A DNA stretch of 64,000 nucleotides from Osmia lignaria lignaria (GCF_051020975.1 NW_027478161.1:24402001-24466000); one strand, 5' to 3'. Shown: positions 34,578-47,776, counted from the stretch's first letter. The notes: generated by a model from the sequence alone, not told the origin. Numbers and translations are program-made.

Positions 34578-36828
34578 TTGCAGATTTATCTCAAGGGAAG
34601 GGGCCTGACGGACATATTTCGAGATATTTCTTCTTCTTGTTGTTCTTCTGCACAGCTAAGCTGGAAGTGGCATTTGCGGCTCGCTCTAGTGCAGAGTTAT
34701 CTCAAAGAAAGGGGCCACGGTGTTTCTGTATCTCTATTATGTTGGTGCGGCTTCGGAACTTTTAAATATCTCGATATATCTCGAAAACTACGCTTCTGAT
34801 CAAAAAATATCATAGAACGTAAATTGTAGCAAACATTATTCTCTACAAAAAAGGTCTCTTAACATTTTGCCATAGCTCGCTTCGTTTCTGAGATATTTGC
34901 AGATTTATCTCAAGGGAAGGGTCCTGATGGACATATTTCGAGATATTTCTTCTTCTTGTTGTTCTTCTTCTGCACAGCTAAACTGGAAGTGGCATTTCCA
35001 GCTCGCAATCGTGCAGAGTTATCTCAAAGAAAGGGGCCACGGTGTTTCTGTATCTCTATTATGTTGGTGCGGCTTCGGAACTTTTAAATATCTCGATATA
35101 TCTCGAAAACTACGCTTCTGATCAAAAAATATCATAGAACATAAATTGTAGGAAACTTAATTCTCTACAAAAAAGGTCTCTTAACATTTTGCCATAGCTC
35201 GCTTCGTTTCCGAGATATTTGCAGATTTATCTCAAGGGAAGGGGCCTGACGGACATATTTCGAGATATTTCTTCTTCTTGTTGTTCTTCTTCTGCACAGC
35301 TAAGCTGGAAGTGGCATTTGCAGCGCGCAATAGTGCAGAGTTATCTCAAAGAAAGGGGCGACGGTGTTTCTGTATCTCTATTATGTTGGTGCGGCTTCGG
35401 AACTTTTAAATATCTTGATATATCTCGAGAACTACGCATCTGATCAAAAAATATCGTAGAAGATAAAAAGTAGGAAACATAATTCTCTACAAAAAAGGTC
35501 TCTTAACATTTTGCCATAGCTCGCTTCGTTTCCGAGATATTTGCAGATTTATCTCAAGGGAAGGGGCCTGACGGACATATTTCGAGATATTTCTTCTTCT
35601 TGTTGTTCTTCTTCTGCACAGCTAAGCTGGAAGTGGCATTTGCGGCTCGCACTAGTGCAGAGTTATCTCAAAGAAAGGGGCCACGGTGTTTCTGTATCCC
35701 TACTATGTTGGTGCGGCTTCGGAACTTTTAAATATCTCGATATATCTCGAAAACTACGCTTCTGATCAAAAAATATCATAGAACATAAATTGTAGGAAAC
35801 ATAATTCTCTACAAAAAAGGTCTCTTAACATTTTGCCATAGCTCGCTTCGTTTCCGAGATATTTGCAGATTTATCTCAAGGGAAGGGGCCTGACGGACAT
35901 ATTTCGAGATATTTCTTCTTCTTGTTGTTCTTCTTCTGCACAGCTAAGCTGGAAGTGGCATTTACAGCGCGCAATAGTGCAGAGTTATCTCAAAGAAAGG
36001 GGCCACGGTGTTTCTGTATCTCTATTATGTTGGTGCGGCTTCGGAACTTTTAGATATCTTGATATATCTCGAGACCTACGCATCTGATCAAAAAATATCA
36101 TAGAACATAAAAAGTAGGAAGCTTAATTCTCTACAAAAGAGGTCTCTTAACATTTTGCCATAGCTCGCTTCGTTTCCGAGATATTTGCAGATTTATCTCA
36201 AGGGAAGGGGCCTGACGGACATATTTCGAGATATTTCTTCTTCTTGTTGTTCTTCTTCTGCACAGCTAAGCTGGAAGTGGCATTTGCGGCTCGCACTAGT
36301 GCAGAGTTATCTCAAAGAAAGGGGCCACGGTGTTTCTGTATCTCTATTATGTTGGTGCGGCTTCGGAACTTTTAAATATCTCGATATATCTCGAAAACTA
36401 CGCTTCTGATCAAAAAATATCATAGAACATAAATTGTAGGAAACATAATTCTCTACAAAAAAGGTCTCTTAACATTTTGTCATAGCTCGCTTCGTTTCCG
36501 AGATATTTGCAGATATATCTCAAGGGAAGGGGCCTGACGGACATATTTCGAGATATTTCTTCTTCTTGTTGTTCTTCTTCTGCACAGCTAAGCTGGAAGT
36601 GGCATTTACAGCGCGCAATAGTGCAGAGTTATCTCAAAGAAAGGGGCCACGGTGTTTCTGTATCTCTATTATGTTGGTGCGGCTTCGGAACTTTTAAATA
36701 TCTTGATATATCTCGAGAACTACGCATCTGATCAAAAAATATCATAGAACATAAAAAGTAGGAAGCTTAATTCTCTACAAAAGAGGTCTCTTAACATTTT
36801 GCCATAGCTCGCTTCGTTTCCGAGATAT
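34578..36828 (+). repeat. Higher-order repeat, copy 5: start only, passing into dimers
   Basis: Units a 34578 (319 bp), b 34897, c 35219 and d 35541 follow the HOR order, with a private TTTCTGAG before b. The order then changes: 35863 and 36507 share TTTACAGCGCGC and an end with AGGAAGCTTAATTC and ACAAAAGAGG, and 36185 lies between them. Units 35541-36184 and 36185-36828 therefore form two 644-bp dimers. Unit 35863 also carries CTTTTAGATATC, the h marker, and GAGACCTACG. Confidence 0.82.
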
Positions 36829-38760
36829 TTGCAGATTTATCTCAAGGGAAGGGGCCTGACGGACATATTTCGAGATATTTCTTCTTCTTGTTGTTCTTCT
36901 TCTGCACAGCTAAACTGGAAGTGGCATTTCCAGCTCGCAATAGTGCAGAGTTATCTGAAAGAAAGGGGCCACGGTGTTTCTGTATCTCTATTATGTTGGT
37001 GCGGCTTCGGAACTTTTAAATATCTTGATATATCTCGAAAACTACGGTTCTGATCAAAAAATATCATAGAACATAAATTGTAGGAAACATAATTCTCTAC
37101 AAAAAAGGTCTCTTAACATTTTGCCATAGCTCGCTTCGCTTCCGAGATATATGCAGATTTATCTCAAGGGAAGGGGCCTGACGGACATATTTCGAGATAT
37201 TTCTTCTTCTTGTTGTTCTTCTTCTGCACAGCTAAACTGGAAGTGGCATTTCCAGCTCGCAATAGTGCAGAGTTATCTGAAAGAAAGGGGCCACGGTGTT
37301 TCTGTATCTCTATTATGTTGGTGCGGCTTCGGAACTTTTAAATATCTTGATATATCTCGAGAACTACGCATCTGATCAAAAAATATCATAGAACATAAAA
37401 AGTAGGAAACTTAATTCTCTACAAAAAAGGTCTCTTAACATTTTGCCATAGCTCGCTTCGTTTCCAAGATACTTGCAGATTTATCTCAAGGGAAGGGGCC
37501 TGACGGACATATTTCGAGATATTTCTTCTTCTTGTTGTTCTTCTTCTGCACAGCTAAACTGGAAGTGGCATTTCCAGCTCGCAGTAGTGCCGAGTTATCT
37601 CAAAGAAAGGGGCCACGGTGTTTCTGTATCTCTATTATGTTGGTGCGGCTTCGGAACTTTTAAATATCTTGATATATCTCGAGAACTACGCATCTGAGCA
37701 AAAAATATCATAGAACATAAAAAGTAGAAAACTTAATTCTCTACAAAAAAGGTCTCTCAACATTTTGCCATAGCTCGCTTCGTTTCCGAGATATATGCAG
37801 ATTTATCTCAAGGGAAGGGGCCTGACGGACATATTTCGAGATATTTCTTCTTCTTGTTGTTCTTCTTCTGCACAGCTAAACTGGAAGTGGCATTTCCAGC
37901 TCGCAATAGTGCAGAGTTATCTGAAAGAAAGGGGCCACGGTGTTTCTGTATCTCTATTATGTTGGTGCGGCTTCGGAACTTTTAAATATCTTGATATATC
38001 TCGAGAACTACGCATCTGATCAAATAATATCATAGAACATAAAAAGTAGGAAACTTAATTCTCCACAAATAAGGTCTCTTAACATTTTGCCATAGCTCGC
38101 TTCGTTTCCGAGATATTTGCAGATTTATCTCAAGGGAAGGGGCCTGACGGACATATTTCGAGATATTTCTTCTTCTTGTTGTTCTTCTTCTGCACAGCTA
38201 AACTGGAAGTGGCATTTCCAGCTCGCAATAGTGCAGAGTTATCTGAAAGAAAGGGGCCACGGTGTTTCTGTATCTCTATTATGTTGGTGCGGCTTCGGAA
38301 CTTTTAAATATCTTGATATATCTCGAAAACTACGCTTCTGATCAAAAAATATCATAGAACATAAATTGTAGGAAACATAATTCTCTACAAAAAAGGTCTC
38401 TTAACATTTTGCCATAGCTCGCTTCGCTTCCGAGATATATGCAGATTTATCTCAAGGGAAGGGGCCTGACGGACATATTTCGAGATATTTCTTCTTCTTG
38501 TTGTTCTTCTTCTGCACAGCTAAGCTGGAAGTGGCATTTGCAGCTCGCAATAGTGACGAGTTATCTCAAAGAAAGGGGCCACGGTGTTTCTGTATCTCTA
38601 TTATGTTGGTGCGGCTTCGGAACTTTTAAATATCTTGATATATCTCGAGAACTACGCATCTGATCAAATAATATCATAGAACATAAAAAGTAGGAAACTT
38701 AATTCTCCACAAATAAGGTCTCTTAACATTTTGCCATAGCTCGCTTCGTTTCCGAGATAT
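36829..38760 (+). repeat. Six units, mostly of the TTTCCAG type
   Basis: Units 36829, 37151, 37473, 37795 and 38117 have AAACTGG with TTTCCAG; 38439 has AAGCTGG with TTTGCAG. Units 36829, 37151, 37795 and 38117 have TTATCTGAAAGAAAGG instead of TTATCTCAAAGAAAGG. Unit 37473 has TTCCAAGATACTTG at its start, CAGTAGTGCCGAG in the middle and CTGAGCAAAA at the end. Several starts read ATATATGCAG, which changes the TTG to ATG in the recurrent frame. Confidence 0.85.
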
Positions 38761-40370
38761 TTGCAGATTTATCTCAAGGGAAGGGGCCTGACGGACATAT
38801 TTCGAGATATTTCTTCTTCTTGTTGGTCTTCTTCTGCACAGCTAAGCTGGAAGTGGCATTTGCAGCTCGCAATAGTGCAGAGTTATCTCGAAGAAAGGGG
38901 CCACGGTGTTTCTGTATCTCTATTATGTTGGTGCGGCTTCGGAACTTTAAAATATCTTTATATATCTCGAGAACTACGCATCTGATCAAAAAATATCATA
39001 GAACATAAAAAGTAGGAAACTTAATTCTCTACAAAAAAGGTCTCTTAACATTTTGCCATAGCTCGCTTCGTTTCCAAGATACTTGCAGATTTATCTCAAG
39101 GGAAGGGGCCTGACGGACATATTTCGAGATATTTCTTCTTCTTGTTGTTCTTCTTCTGCACAGCTAAACTGGAAGTGGCATTTCCAGCTCGCAGTAGTGC
39201 CGAGTTATCTCAAAGAAAGGGGCCACGGTGTTTCTGTATCTCTATTATGTTGGTGCGGCTTCGGAACTTTTAAATATCTTGATATATCTCGAGAACTACG
39301 CATCTGATCAAAAAATATCATAGAACATAAAAAGTAGAAAACTTAATTCTCTACAAAAAAGGTCTCTCAACATTTTGCCATAGCTCGCTTCGTTTCCGAG
39401 ATATATGCAGATTTATCTCAAGGGAAGGGGCCTGACGGACATATTTCGAGATATTTCTTCTTCTTGTTGTTCTTCTTCTGCACAGCTAAGCTGGAAGTGG
39501 CATTTGCAGCTCGCAATAGTGCAGAGTTATCTCAAAGAAAGGGGCCACGGTGTTTCTGTACCTCTATTATGTTGGTGCGGCTTCGGAACTTTTAAATATC
39601 TTGATATATCTCGAGAACTACGCATCTGATCAAAAAATATCATAGAACATAAAAAGTAGGAAACTTAATTCTCTACAAAAAAGGTCTCTTAACATTTTGC
39701 CATAGCTCGCTTCGTTTCCAAGATACTTGCAGATTTATCTCAAGGGAAGGGGCCTGACGGACATATTTCGAGATATTTCTTCTTCTTGTTGTTCTTCTTC
39801 TGCACAGCTAAACTGGAAGTGGCATTTCCAGCTCGCAGTAGTGCCGAGTTATCTCAAAGAAAGGGGCCACGGTGTTTCTGTATCTCTATTATGTTGGTGC
39901 GGCTTCGGAACTTTTAAATATCTTGATATATCTCGAGAACTACGCATCTGAGCAAAAAATATCATAGAACATAAAAAGTAGAAAACTTAATTCTCTACAA
40001 AAAAGGTCTCTCAACATTTTGCCATAGCTCGCTTCGTTTCCGAGATATATGCAGATTTATCTCAAGGGAAGGGGCCTGACGGACATATTTCGAGATATTT
40101 CTTCTTCTTGTTGTTCTTCTTCTGCACAGCTAAACTGGAAGTGGCATTTCCAGCTCGCAATAGTGCAGAGTTATCTGAAAGAAAGGGGCCACGGTGTTTC
40201 TGTATCTCTATTATGTTGGTGCGGCTTCGGAACTTTTAAATATCTTGATATATCTCGAGAACTACGCATCTGATCAAATAATATCATACAACATAAAAAG
40301 TAGGAAACTTAATTCTCCACAAATAAGGTCTCTTAACATTTTGCCATAGCTCGCTTCGTTTCCGAGATAT
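38761..40370 (+). repeat. Five-unit block, copy 1 (1,610 bp), divergent
   Basis: Units 38761, 39083, 39405, 39727 and 40049. The first has TTGTTGGTCTTC, TTATCTCGAAGAAAGG, GGAACTTTAAAATATC and CTTTATATATC, a set that recurs at 40371 and 41981. Units 39083 and 39727 have TTCCAAGATACTTG and CAGTAGTGCCGAG. Unit 39405 has CTGTACCTC. The composition of the middle units differs from the next two blocks. Confidence 0.82.
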
Positions 40371-41980
40371 TTGCAGATTTATCTCAAGGGAAGGGGCCTG
40401 ACGGACATATTTCGAGATATTTCTTCTTCTTGTTGGTCTTCTTCTGCACAGCTAAGCTGGAAGTGGCATTTGCAGCTCGCAATAGTGCAGAGTTATCTCG
40501 AAGAAAGGGGCCACGGTGTTTCTGTATCTCTATTATGTTGGTGCGGCTTCGGAACTTTAAAATATCTTTATATATCTCGAGAACTACGCATCTGATTAAA
40601 AAATATCATAGAACGTAAAAAGTAGGAAACTTAATTCTCTACAAATAAAGTCGCTTAACATTTTGCCATAGCTCGCTTCGTTTCCGAGATATTTGCAGAT
40701 TTATCTCAAGGGAAGGGGCCTGACGGACATATTTCGAGATATTTCTTCTTCTTGTTGTTCTTCTTCTGCACAGCTAAGCTGGAAGTGGCATTTGCAGCTC
40801 GCAATAGTGCAGAGTTATCTCAAAGAAAGGGGCCACGGTGTTTCTGTATCTCTATTATGTTGGTGCGGCTTCGGAACTTTTAAATATCTTGATATATCTC
40901 GAGAACTACGCATCTGATCAAAAAATATCATAGAACATAAAAAGTAGGAAACTTAATTCTCTACAAAAAAGGTCTCTTAACATTTTGCCATAGCTCGCTT
41001 CGTTTCCAAGATACTTGCAGATTTATCTCAAGGGAAGGGGCCTGACGGACATATTTCGAGATATTTCTTCTTCTTGTTGTTCTTCTTCTGCACAGCTAAA
41101 CTGGAAGTGGCATTTCCAGCTCGCAGTAGTGCCGAGTTATCTCAAAGAAAGGGGCCACGGTGTTTCTGTATCTCTATTATGTTGGTGCGGCTTCGGAACT
41201 TTTAAATATCTTGATATATCTCGAGAACTACGCATCTGATCAAAAAATATCATAGAACATAAAAAGTATAAAACTTAATTCTCTACAAAAAAGGTCTCTC
41301 AACATTTTGCCATAGCTCGCTTCGTTTCCGAGATATATGCAGATTTATCTCAAGGGAAGGGGCCTGACGGACATATTTCGAGATATTTCTTCTTCTTGTT
41401 GTTCTTCTTCTGCACAGCTAAACTGGAAGTGGCATTTCCAGCTCGCAGTAGTGCCGAGTTATCTCAAAGAAAGGGGCCACGGTGTTTCTGTATCTCTATT
41501 ATGTTGGTGCGGCTTCGGAACTTTTAAATATCTTGATATATCTCGAAAACTACGCTTCTGATCAAAAAATATCATAGAACATAAATTGTAGGAAACTTAA
41601 TTCTCTACAAAAAAGGTCTCTCAACATTTTGCCATAGCTCGCTTCGTTTCCGAGATATATGCAGATTTATCTCAAGGGAAGGGGCCTGACGGACATATTT
41701 CGAGATATTTCTTCTTCTTGTTGTTCTTCTTCTGCACAGCTAAACTGGAAGTGGCATTTCCAGCTCGCAATAGTGCAGAGTTATCTGAAAGAAAGGGGCC
41801 ACGGTGTTTCTGTATCTCTATTATGTTGGTGCGGCTTCGGAACTTTTAAATATCTTGATATATCTCGAGAACTACGCATCTGATCAAATAATATCATAGA
41901 ACATAAAAAGTAGGAAACTTAATTCTCCACAAATAAGGTCTCTTAACATTTTGCCATAGCTCGCTTCGTTTCCGAGATAT
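40371..41980 (+). repeat. Five-unit block, copy 2 (1,610 bp)
   Basis: Units 40371, 40693, 41015, 41337 and 41659. The first has TTGTTGGTCTTC and ends with AACGTAAAAAG and AATAAAGTCGCTTAAC. Units 41015 and 41337 have CAGTAGTGCCGAG, and 41015 ends with AAGTATAAAAC. The first four units match 41981-43268 in order and markers. Confidence 0.87.
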
Positions 41981-43590
41981 TTGCAGATTTATCTCAAGGG
42001 AAGGGGCCTGACGGACATATTTCGAGATATTTCTTCTTCTTGTTGGTCTTCTTCTGCACAGCTAAGCTGGAAGTGGCATTTGCAGCTCGCAATAGTGCAG
42101 AGTTATCTCGAAGAAAGGGGCCACGGTGTTTCTGTATCTCTATTATGTTGGTGCGGCTTCGGAACTTTAAAATATCTTTATATATCTCGAGAACTACGCA
42201 TCTGATTAAAAAATATCATAGAACGTAAAAAGTAGGAAACTTAATTCTCTACAAACAAAGTCGCTTAACATTTTGCCATAGCTCGCTTCGTTTCCGAGAT
42301 ATTTGCAGATTTATCTCAAGGGAAGGGGCCTGACGGACATATTTCGAGATATTTCTTCTTCTTGTTGTTCTTCTTCTGCACAGCTAAGCTGGAAGTGGCA
42401 TTTGCAGCTCGCAATAGTGCAGAGTTATCTCAAAGAAAGGGGCCACGGTGTTTCTGTATCTCTATTATGTTGGTGCGGCTTCGGAACTTTTAAATATCTT
42501 GATATATCTCGAGAACTACGCATCTGATCAAAAAATATCATAGAACATAAAAAGTAGGAAACTTAATTCTCTACAAAAAAGGTCTCTTAACATTTTGCCA
42601 TAGCTCGCTTCGTTTCCAAGATACTTGCAGATTTATCTCAAGGGAAGGGGCCTGACGGACATATTTCGAGATATTTCTTCTTCTTGTTGTTCTTCTTCTG
42701 CACAGCTAAACTGGAAGTGGCATTTCCAGCTCGCAGTAGTGCCGAGTTATCTCAAAGAAAGGGGCCACGGTGTTTCTGTATCTCTATTATGTTGGTGCGG
42801 CTTCGGAACTTTTAAATATCTTGATATATCTCGAGAACTACGCATCTGATCAAAAAATATCATAGAACATAAAAAGTATAAAACTTAATTCTCTACAAAA
42901 AAGGTCTCTCAACATTTTGCCATAGCTCGCTTCGTTTCCGAGATATATGCAGATTTATCTCGAGGGAAGGGGCCTGACGGACATATTTCGAGATATTTCT
43001 TCTTCTTGTTGTTCTTCTTCTGCACAGCTAAACTGGAAGTGGCATTTCCAGCTCGCAGTAGTGCCGAGTTATCTCAAAGAAAGGGGCCACGGTGTTTCTG
43101 TATCTCTATTATGTTGGTGCGGCTTCGGAACTTTTAAATATCTTGATATATCTCGAAAACTACGCTTCTGATCAAAAAATATCATAGAACATAAATTGTA
43201 GGAAACATAATTCTCTACAAAAAAGGTCTCTTAACATTTTGCCATAGCTCGCTTCGCTTCCGAGATATATGCAGATTTATCTCAAGGGAAGGGGCCTGAC
43301 GGACATATTTCGAGATATTTCTTCTTCTTGTTGTTCTTCCTCTGCACAGCTAAGCTGGAAGTGGCATTTGCAGCTCGCAATAGTGCAGAGTTATCTCAAA
43401 GAAAGGGGCCACGGTGTTTCTGTATCTCTATTATGTTGGTGCGGCTTCGGAACTTTAAAATATCTTGATATATCTCGAGAACTACGCATCTGATCAAAAA
43501 ATATCATAGAACGTAAAAAGTAGGAAACTTAATTCTCTACAAATAAAGTCGCTTAACATTTTGCCATAGCTCGCTTCGTTTCCGAGATAT
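41981..43590 (+). repeat. Five-unit block, copy 3 (1,610 bp)
   Basis: Units 41981, 42303, 42625, 42947 and 43269. The first four correspond to 40371-41658. The fifth differs: it starts TTCGCTTCCGAGATATATGC, has TTCCTCTGC and ends with AATAAAGTCGCTTAAC, so the block boundary has been recombined. Unit 42947 has CTCGAGGGAAGG. Confidence 0.85.
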
Positions 43591-44556
43591 TTGCAGATTT
43601 ATCTCAAGGGAAGGGGCCTGACGGACATATTTCGAGATATTTCTTCTTCTTGTTGTTCTTCTTCTGCACAGCAAAGCTGGAAGTGGCATTTGCAGCTCGC
43701 AATAGTGCAGAGTTATCTCAAAGAAAGGGGCCACGGTGTTTCTGTATCTCTATTATGTTGGTGCGGCTTCGGAACTTTTAAATATCTTGATATATCTCGA
43801 GAACTACGCATCCGATCAAAAAATATCATAGAACATAAAAAGTAGGAAACTTAATTCTCTACAAAAAAGGTCTCTTAACATTTTGCCATAGCTCGCTTCG
43901 TTTCCGAGATATTTGCAGATTTATCTCGAGGGAAGGGGCCTGACGGACATATTTCGAGATATTTCTTCTTCTTGTTGTTCTTCTTCTGCACAGCTAAGCT
44001 GGAAGCGGCATTTGCGGCTCGCACTAGTGCAGAGTTATCTCAAAGAAAGGGGCCACGGTGTTTCTGTATCTCTATTATGTTGGTGCGGCTTCGGAACTTT
44101 TAAATATCTTGATATATCTCGAGAACTACGCATCCGATCAAAAAATATCATAGAACATAAAAAGTACGAAACTTAATTCTCTACAAAAAAGGTCTCTTAA
44201 CATTTTGCCATAGCTCGCTTTGTTTCCGAGATATTTGCAGATTTATCTCGAGGGAAGGGGCCTGACGGACATATTTCGAGATATTTCTTCTTCTTGTTGT
44301 TCTTCTTCTGCACAGCTAAGCTGGAAGCGGCATTTGCGGCTCGCACTAGTGCAGAGTTATCTCAAAGAAAGGGGCCACGGTGTTTCTGTATCTCTATTAT
44401 GTTGGTGCAGCTTCGGATCTTTTAAATATCTCGATATATCTCGAAAACTACGCTTCTGATCAAAAAATATCATAGAACATAAATTGTAGGAAACATAATT
44501 CTCTACAAAAAAGGTCTCTTAACATTTTGCCATAGCTCGTTTCGTTTCCGAGATAT
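43591..44556 (+). repeat. Three units, including an adjacent duplicated pair
   Basis: Unit 43591 has CAGCAAAGCTGG and CATCCGATC. Units 43913 and 44235 both have CTCGAGGGAAGG and GGAAGCGGCATTTGCGG, so they are a duplicated pair. In 43591 and 43913 CTGATC is CCGATC, which removes the BclI site and the usual TGA. Unit 44235 is preceded by GCTTTGTTTCC and has GTGCAGCTTCGGATC. Confidence 0.85.
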
Positions 44557-46166
44557 TTGCAGATATATCTCAAGGGAAGGGGCCTGACGGACATATTTCG
44601 AGATATTTCCTCTTCTTGTTGTTCTTCTTCTGCACAGCTAAACTGGAAGTGGCATTTCCAGCTCGCAATAGCGCAGAGTTATCTCAAAGAAAGGGGCCAC
44701 GGTGTTTCTGTATCTCTATTATGTTGGTGCGGCTTCGGAACTTTTAAATATCTTGATATATCTCGAGAACTACGCATCTGATCAAAAGATATCATAGAAC
44801 ATAAAAAGTAGGAAACTTAATTCTCTACAAATAAGGTCTCTTAACATTTTGCCATAGCTCGCTTCGTTTCCGAGATATTTGCAGATTTATCTCAAGGGAA
44901 GGGGCCTGACGGACATATTTCGAGATATTTCTTCTTCTTGTTGTTCTTCTTCTGCACAGCTAAGCTGGAAGTGGCATTTGCAGCTCGCAATAGTGCAGAG
45001 TTATCTCAAAGAAAGGGGCCACGGTGTTTCTGTATCTCTATTACGTTGGTGCGGCTTCGGATCTTTTAAATATCTCGATATATCTCGAAAACTACGCTTC
45101 TGATCAAAAAATATCATAGAACCTAAATTGTGGGAAATATAATTCTCTACAAAAAAGGTCTCTTAACAGTTTGCCATAGCTCGCTTCGTTTCCGAGATAT
45201 TTGCAGATTTATCTCAAGGGAAGGGGCCTGACGGACATATTTCGAGATATTTCTTCTTCTTGTTGTTCTTCTTCTGCACAGCTAAGCTGGAAGTGGCATT
45301 TGCAGCTCGCAATAGTGCAGAGTTATCTCAAAGAAAGGGGCCACGGTGTTTCTGTATCTCTATTATGTTGGTGCGGCTTCGGATCTTTTAAATATCTCGA
45401 TATATCTCGAAAACTACGCTTCTGATTAAAAAATATCATAGAACATAAATTGTAGGAAACATAATTCTCTACAAAAAAGGTCTCTTAACATTTTGCCATA
45501 GCTCGTTTCGTTTCCGAGATATTTGCAGATATATCTCAAGGGAAGGGGCCTGACGGACATATTTCGAGATATTTCCTCTTCTTGTTGTTCTTCTTCTGCA
45601 CAGCTAAACTGGAAGTGGCATTTCCAGCTCGGAATAGCGCAGAGTTATCTCAAAGAATGGGGCCACGGTGTTTCTGTATCTCTATTATGTTGGTGCGTCT
45701 TCGGAACTTTTAAATATCTCGATATATCTCGAAAACTACGCTTCTGATCAAAAAATATCATAGAACATAAATTGTAGGAAACATAACTCTCTACAAAAAA
45801 CGTCTCTTAACATTTTGCCATAGCTCGCTTCGTTTCCGAGATATTTGCAGATTCAGCTCAAAGGAACTGGCCTGACGGACATATTTCGAGATATTTTTTC
45901 TTCTTGTTGTTCTTCCTCTGCACAGCTAAGCTGGAAGTGGCATCTGCCGCTCGCAATAGTGCAGAGTTATCTCAAAGAAAGGGGCCACGGTGTTTCTGTA
46001 TCTCTATTATGTTGGGGCGGCTTCGGAACTTTTAAATATCTCGATATATCTCGAAAACTACGCTTCTGATCAAAAAATATCATAGAACGTAAATTGTAGG
46101 AAACATTATTCTCTACAAAAAAGGTCTCTTAACATTTTGCCATAGCTCGCTTCGTTTCCGAGATAT
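44557..46166 (+). repeat. Five units with a partial trimer pattern
   Basis: Units 44557 and 45523, 966 bp apart, share GCTCGTTTCG, ATATTTCCTCTTC, TTTCCAG and AATAGCGCAG. Units 44879 and 45201 between them share CTTCGGATCTTTTAAA with the CTCGAAAAC end. Unit 45845 has GATATTTTTTCTTC, TGGCATCTGCCGC and TTGGGGCGGC. Two of these markers recur at 61302. Confidence 0.82.
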
Positions 46167-47132
46167 TTGCAGATTTATCTCAAGGGAAGGGGCCTGACGG
46201 ACATATTTCGAGATATTTCTTCTTCTTGTTGTTCTTCTTCTGCACAGCTAAGCTGGAAGTGGCATTTGCGGCTCGCACTAGTGCAGAGTTATCTCAAAGA
46301 AAGGGGCCACGGTGTTTCTGTATCTCTATTATGTTGGTGCGGCTTCGGAACTTTTAAATATCTTGATATATCTCGAGAACTACGCGTCTGATCAAAAAAT
46401 ATCATAGAACATGAAAAGTAGGAAACTTAATTCTCTACAAAAACGGTCTCTTAACATTTTGCCATAGCTCGCTTCGTTTCCGAGATATTTGCAGATTCAG
46501 CTCAAAGGAACTGGCCTGACGGACATATTTCGAGATATTTCTTCTTCTTGTTGTTCTTCTTCTGCACAGCTAAGCTGGAAGTGGCATTTGCAGCTCGCAA
46601 TAGTGCAGAGTTATCTCAAAGAAAGGGGCCACGGTGTTTCTGTATCTCTATTATGTTGGTGCGGCTTCGGAACTTTTAAATATCTTGATATATCTCGAGA
46701 ACTACGCATCTGATCAAAAAATATCATAGAACATAAAAAGTAGGAAACTTAATTCTCTACAAAAGAGGTCTCTTAACATTTTGCCATAGCTCGCTTCGTT
46801 TCCGAGATATTTGCAGATTTATCTCACGGGAAGGGGCCTAACGGACATATTTCGAGATATTTCTTCTTCTTGTTGTTCTTCTTCTGCACAGCTAAGCTCG
46901 AAGTGGCATTTGCAGCTCGCAATAGTGCAGAGTTATCTCAAAGAAAGAGGCCACGGTGTTTCTGTACCTCTATTATGTTGGTGCAGCTTCGGAACTTTTA
47001 AATATCTTGATATATCTCGAGAACTACGCATCTGATCAAAAAATATCATCGAACATAAAAAGTAGGAAACATAATTCTCTACAAAAAAGGTCTCTTAACC
47101 TTTTGCTATAGCCCGCTTCGTTTCCGAGATAT
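46167..47132 (+). repeat. Three-unit segment with a partner at 52285
   Basis: Units 46167 (GCACTAGTGC, CTACGCGTCTG, AACATGAAAAG), 46489 (CAGATTCAGCTC start, ACAAAAGAGG end) and 46811 (CTCACGGGAAGGGGCCTAACGG) share these markers with 52285, 52607 and 52929, exactly 19 units away. Unit 46811 then diverges with AGCTCGAAG, AAAGAGGCC, CTGTACCTC and GTGCAGCTTC, a set also seen at 58403. Confidence 0.83.
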
Positions 47133-47776
47133 TTGCAGATTTATCTCAAGGGAAGTGGCCTGACGGACATATTTCGAGATATTTCTTCTTCTTGTTGTTC
47201 TTCTTCTGCACAGCTAAGCTGGAAGTGGCATTTGCAGCTCGCAATAGTGCAGAGTTATCCCAAAGAAAGGGGCCACGGTGTTTCTGTATCTCTATTATGT
47301 TGGTGCGGCTTCGGAACTTTTAAATATCTTGATATATCTCAAGAACTACGCCTCTGATCGAAAAATATCATAGAACATAAAAAGTAGGAAACTTAATTCT
47401 CTACAAAAAAGGTCTCTTAACATTTTGCCATAGCTCGCTTCGTTTCCGAGATATTTGCAGATTTATCTCAAGGGAAGGGGCCTGACGGACATATTTCGAG
47501 ATATTTCTTCTTCTTGTTGTTCTTCTTCTGCACAGCTAAGCTGGAAGTGGCATTTGCGGCTCGCACTAGTGCAGAGTTATCTCTAAGAAAGGGGCCACGG
47601 TGTTTCTGTATCTCTATTATGTTGGTGCGGCTTCGGAACTTTTAAATATCTCGATGTATCTCGAAAACTACGCTTCTGATCAAAAAATATCATAGAACAT
47701 AAATTATAGGAAACATAATTCTCTACAAAAAAGGTCTCTTAACATTTTGCCATAGCTCGCTTCGTTTCCGAGATAT
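47133..47776 (+). repeat. Two units; first repeated at 49709, second with a TAA
   Basis: Unit 47133 follows CTTTTGCTATAGCCCGC and has GGAAGTGGCC, TTATCCCAAAG, ATCTCAAGAAC and CGCCTCTGATCG, all repeated at 49709, exactly 8 units away. Unit 47455 has TTATCTCTAAGAAAGG, which puts TAA in the recurrent frame, and CTCGATGTATC. Confidence 0.85.
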
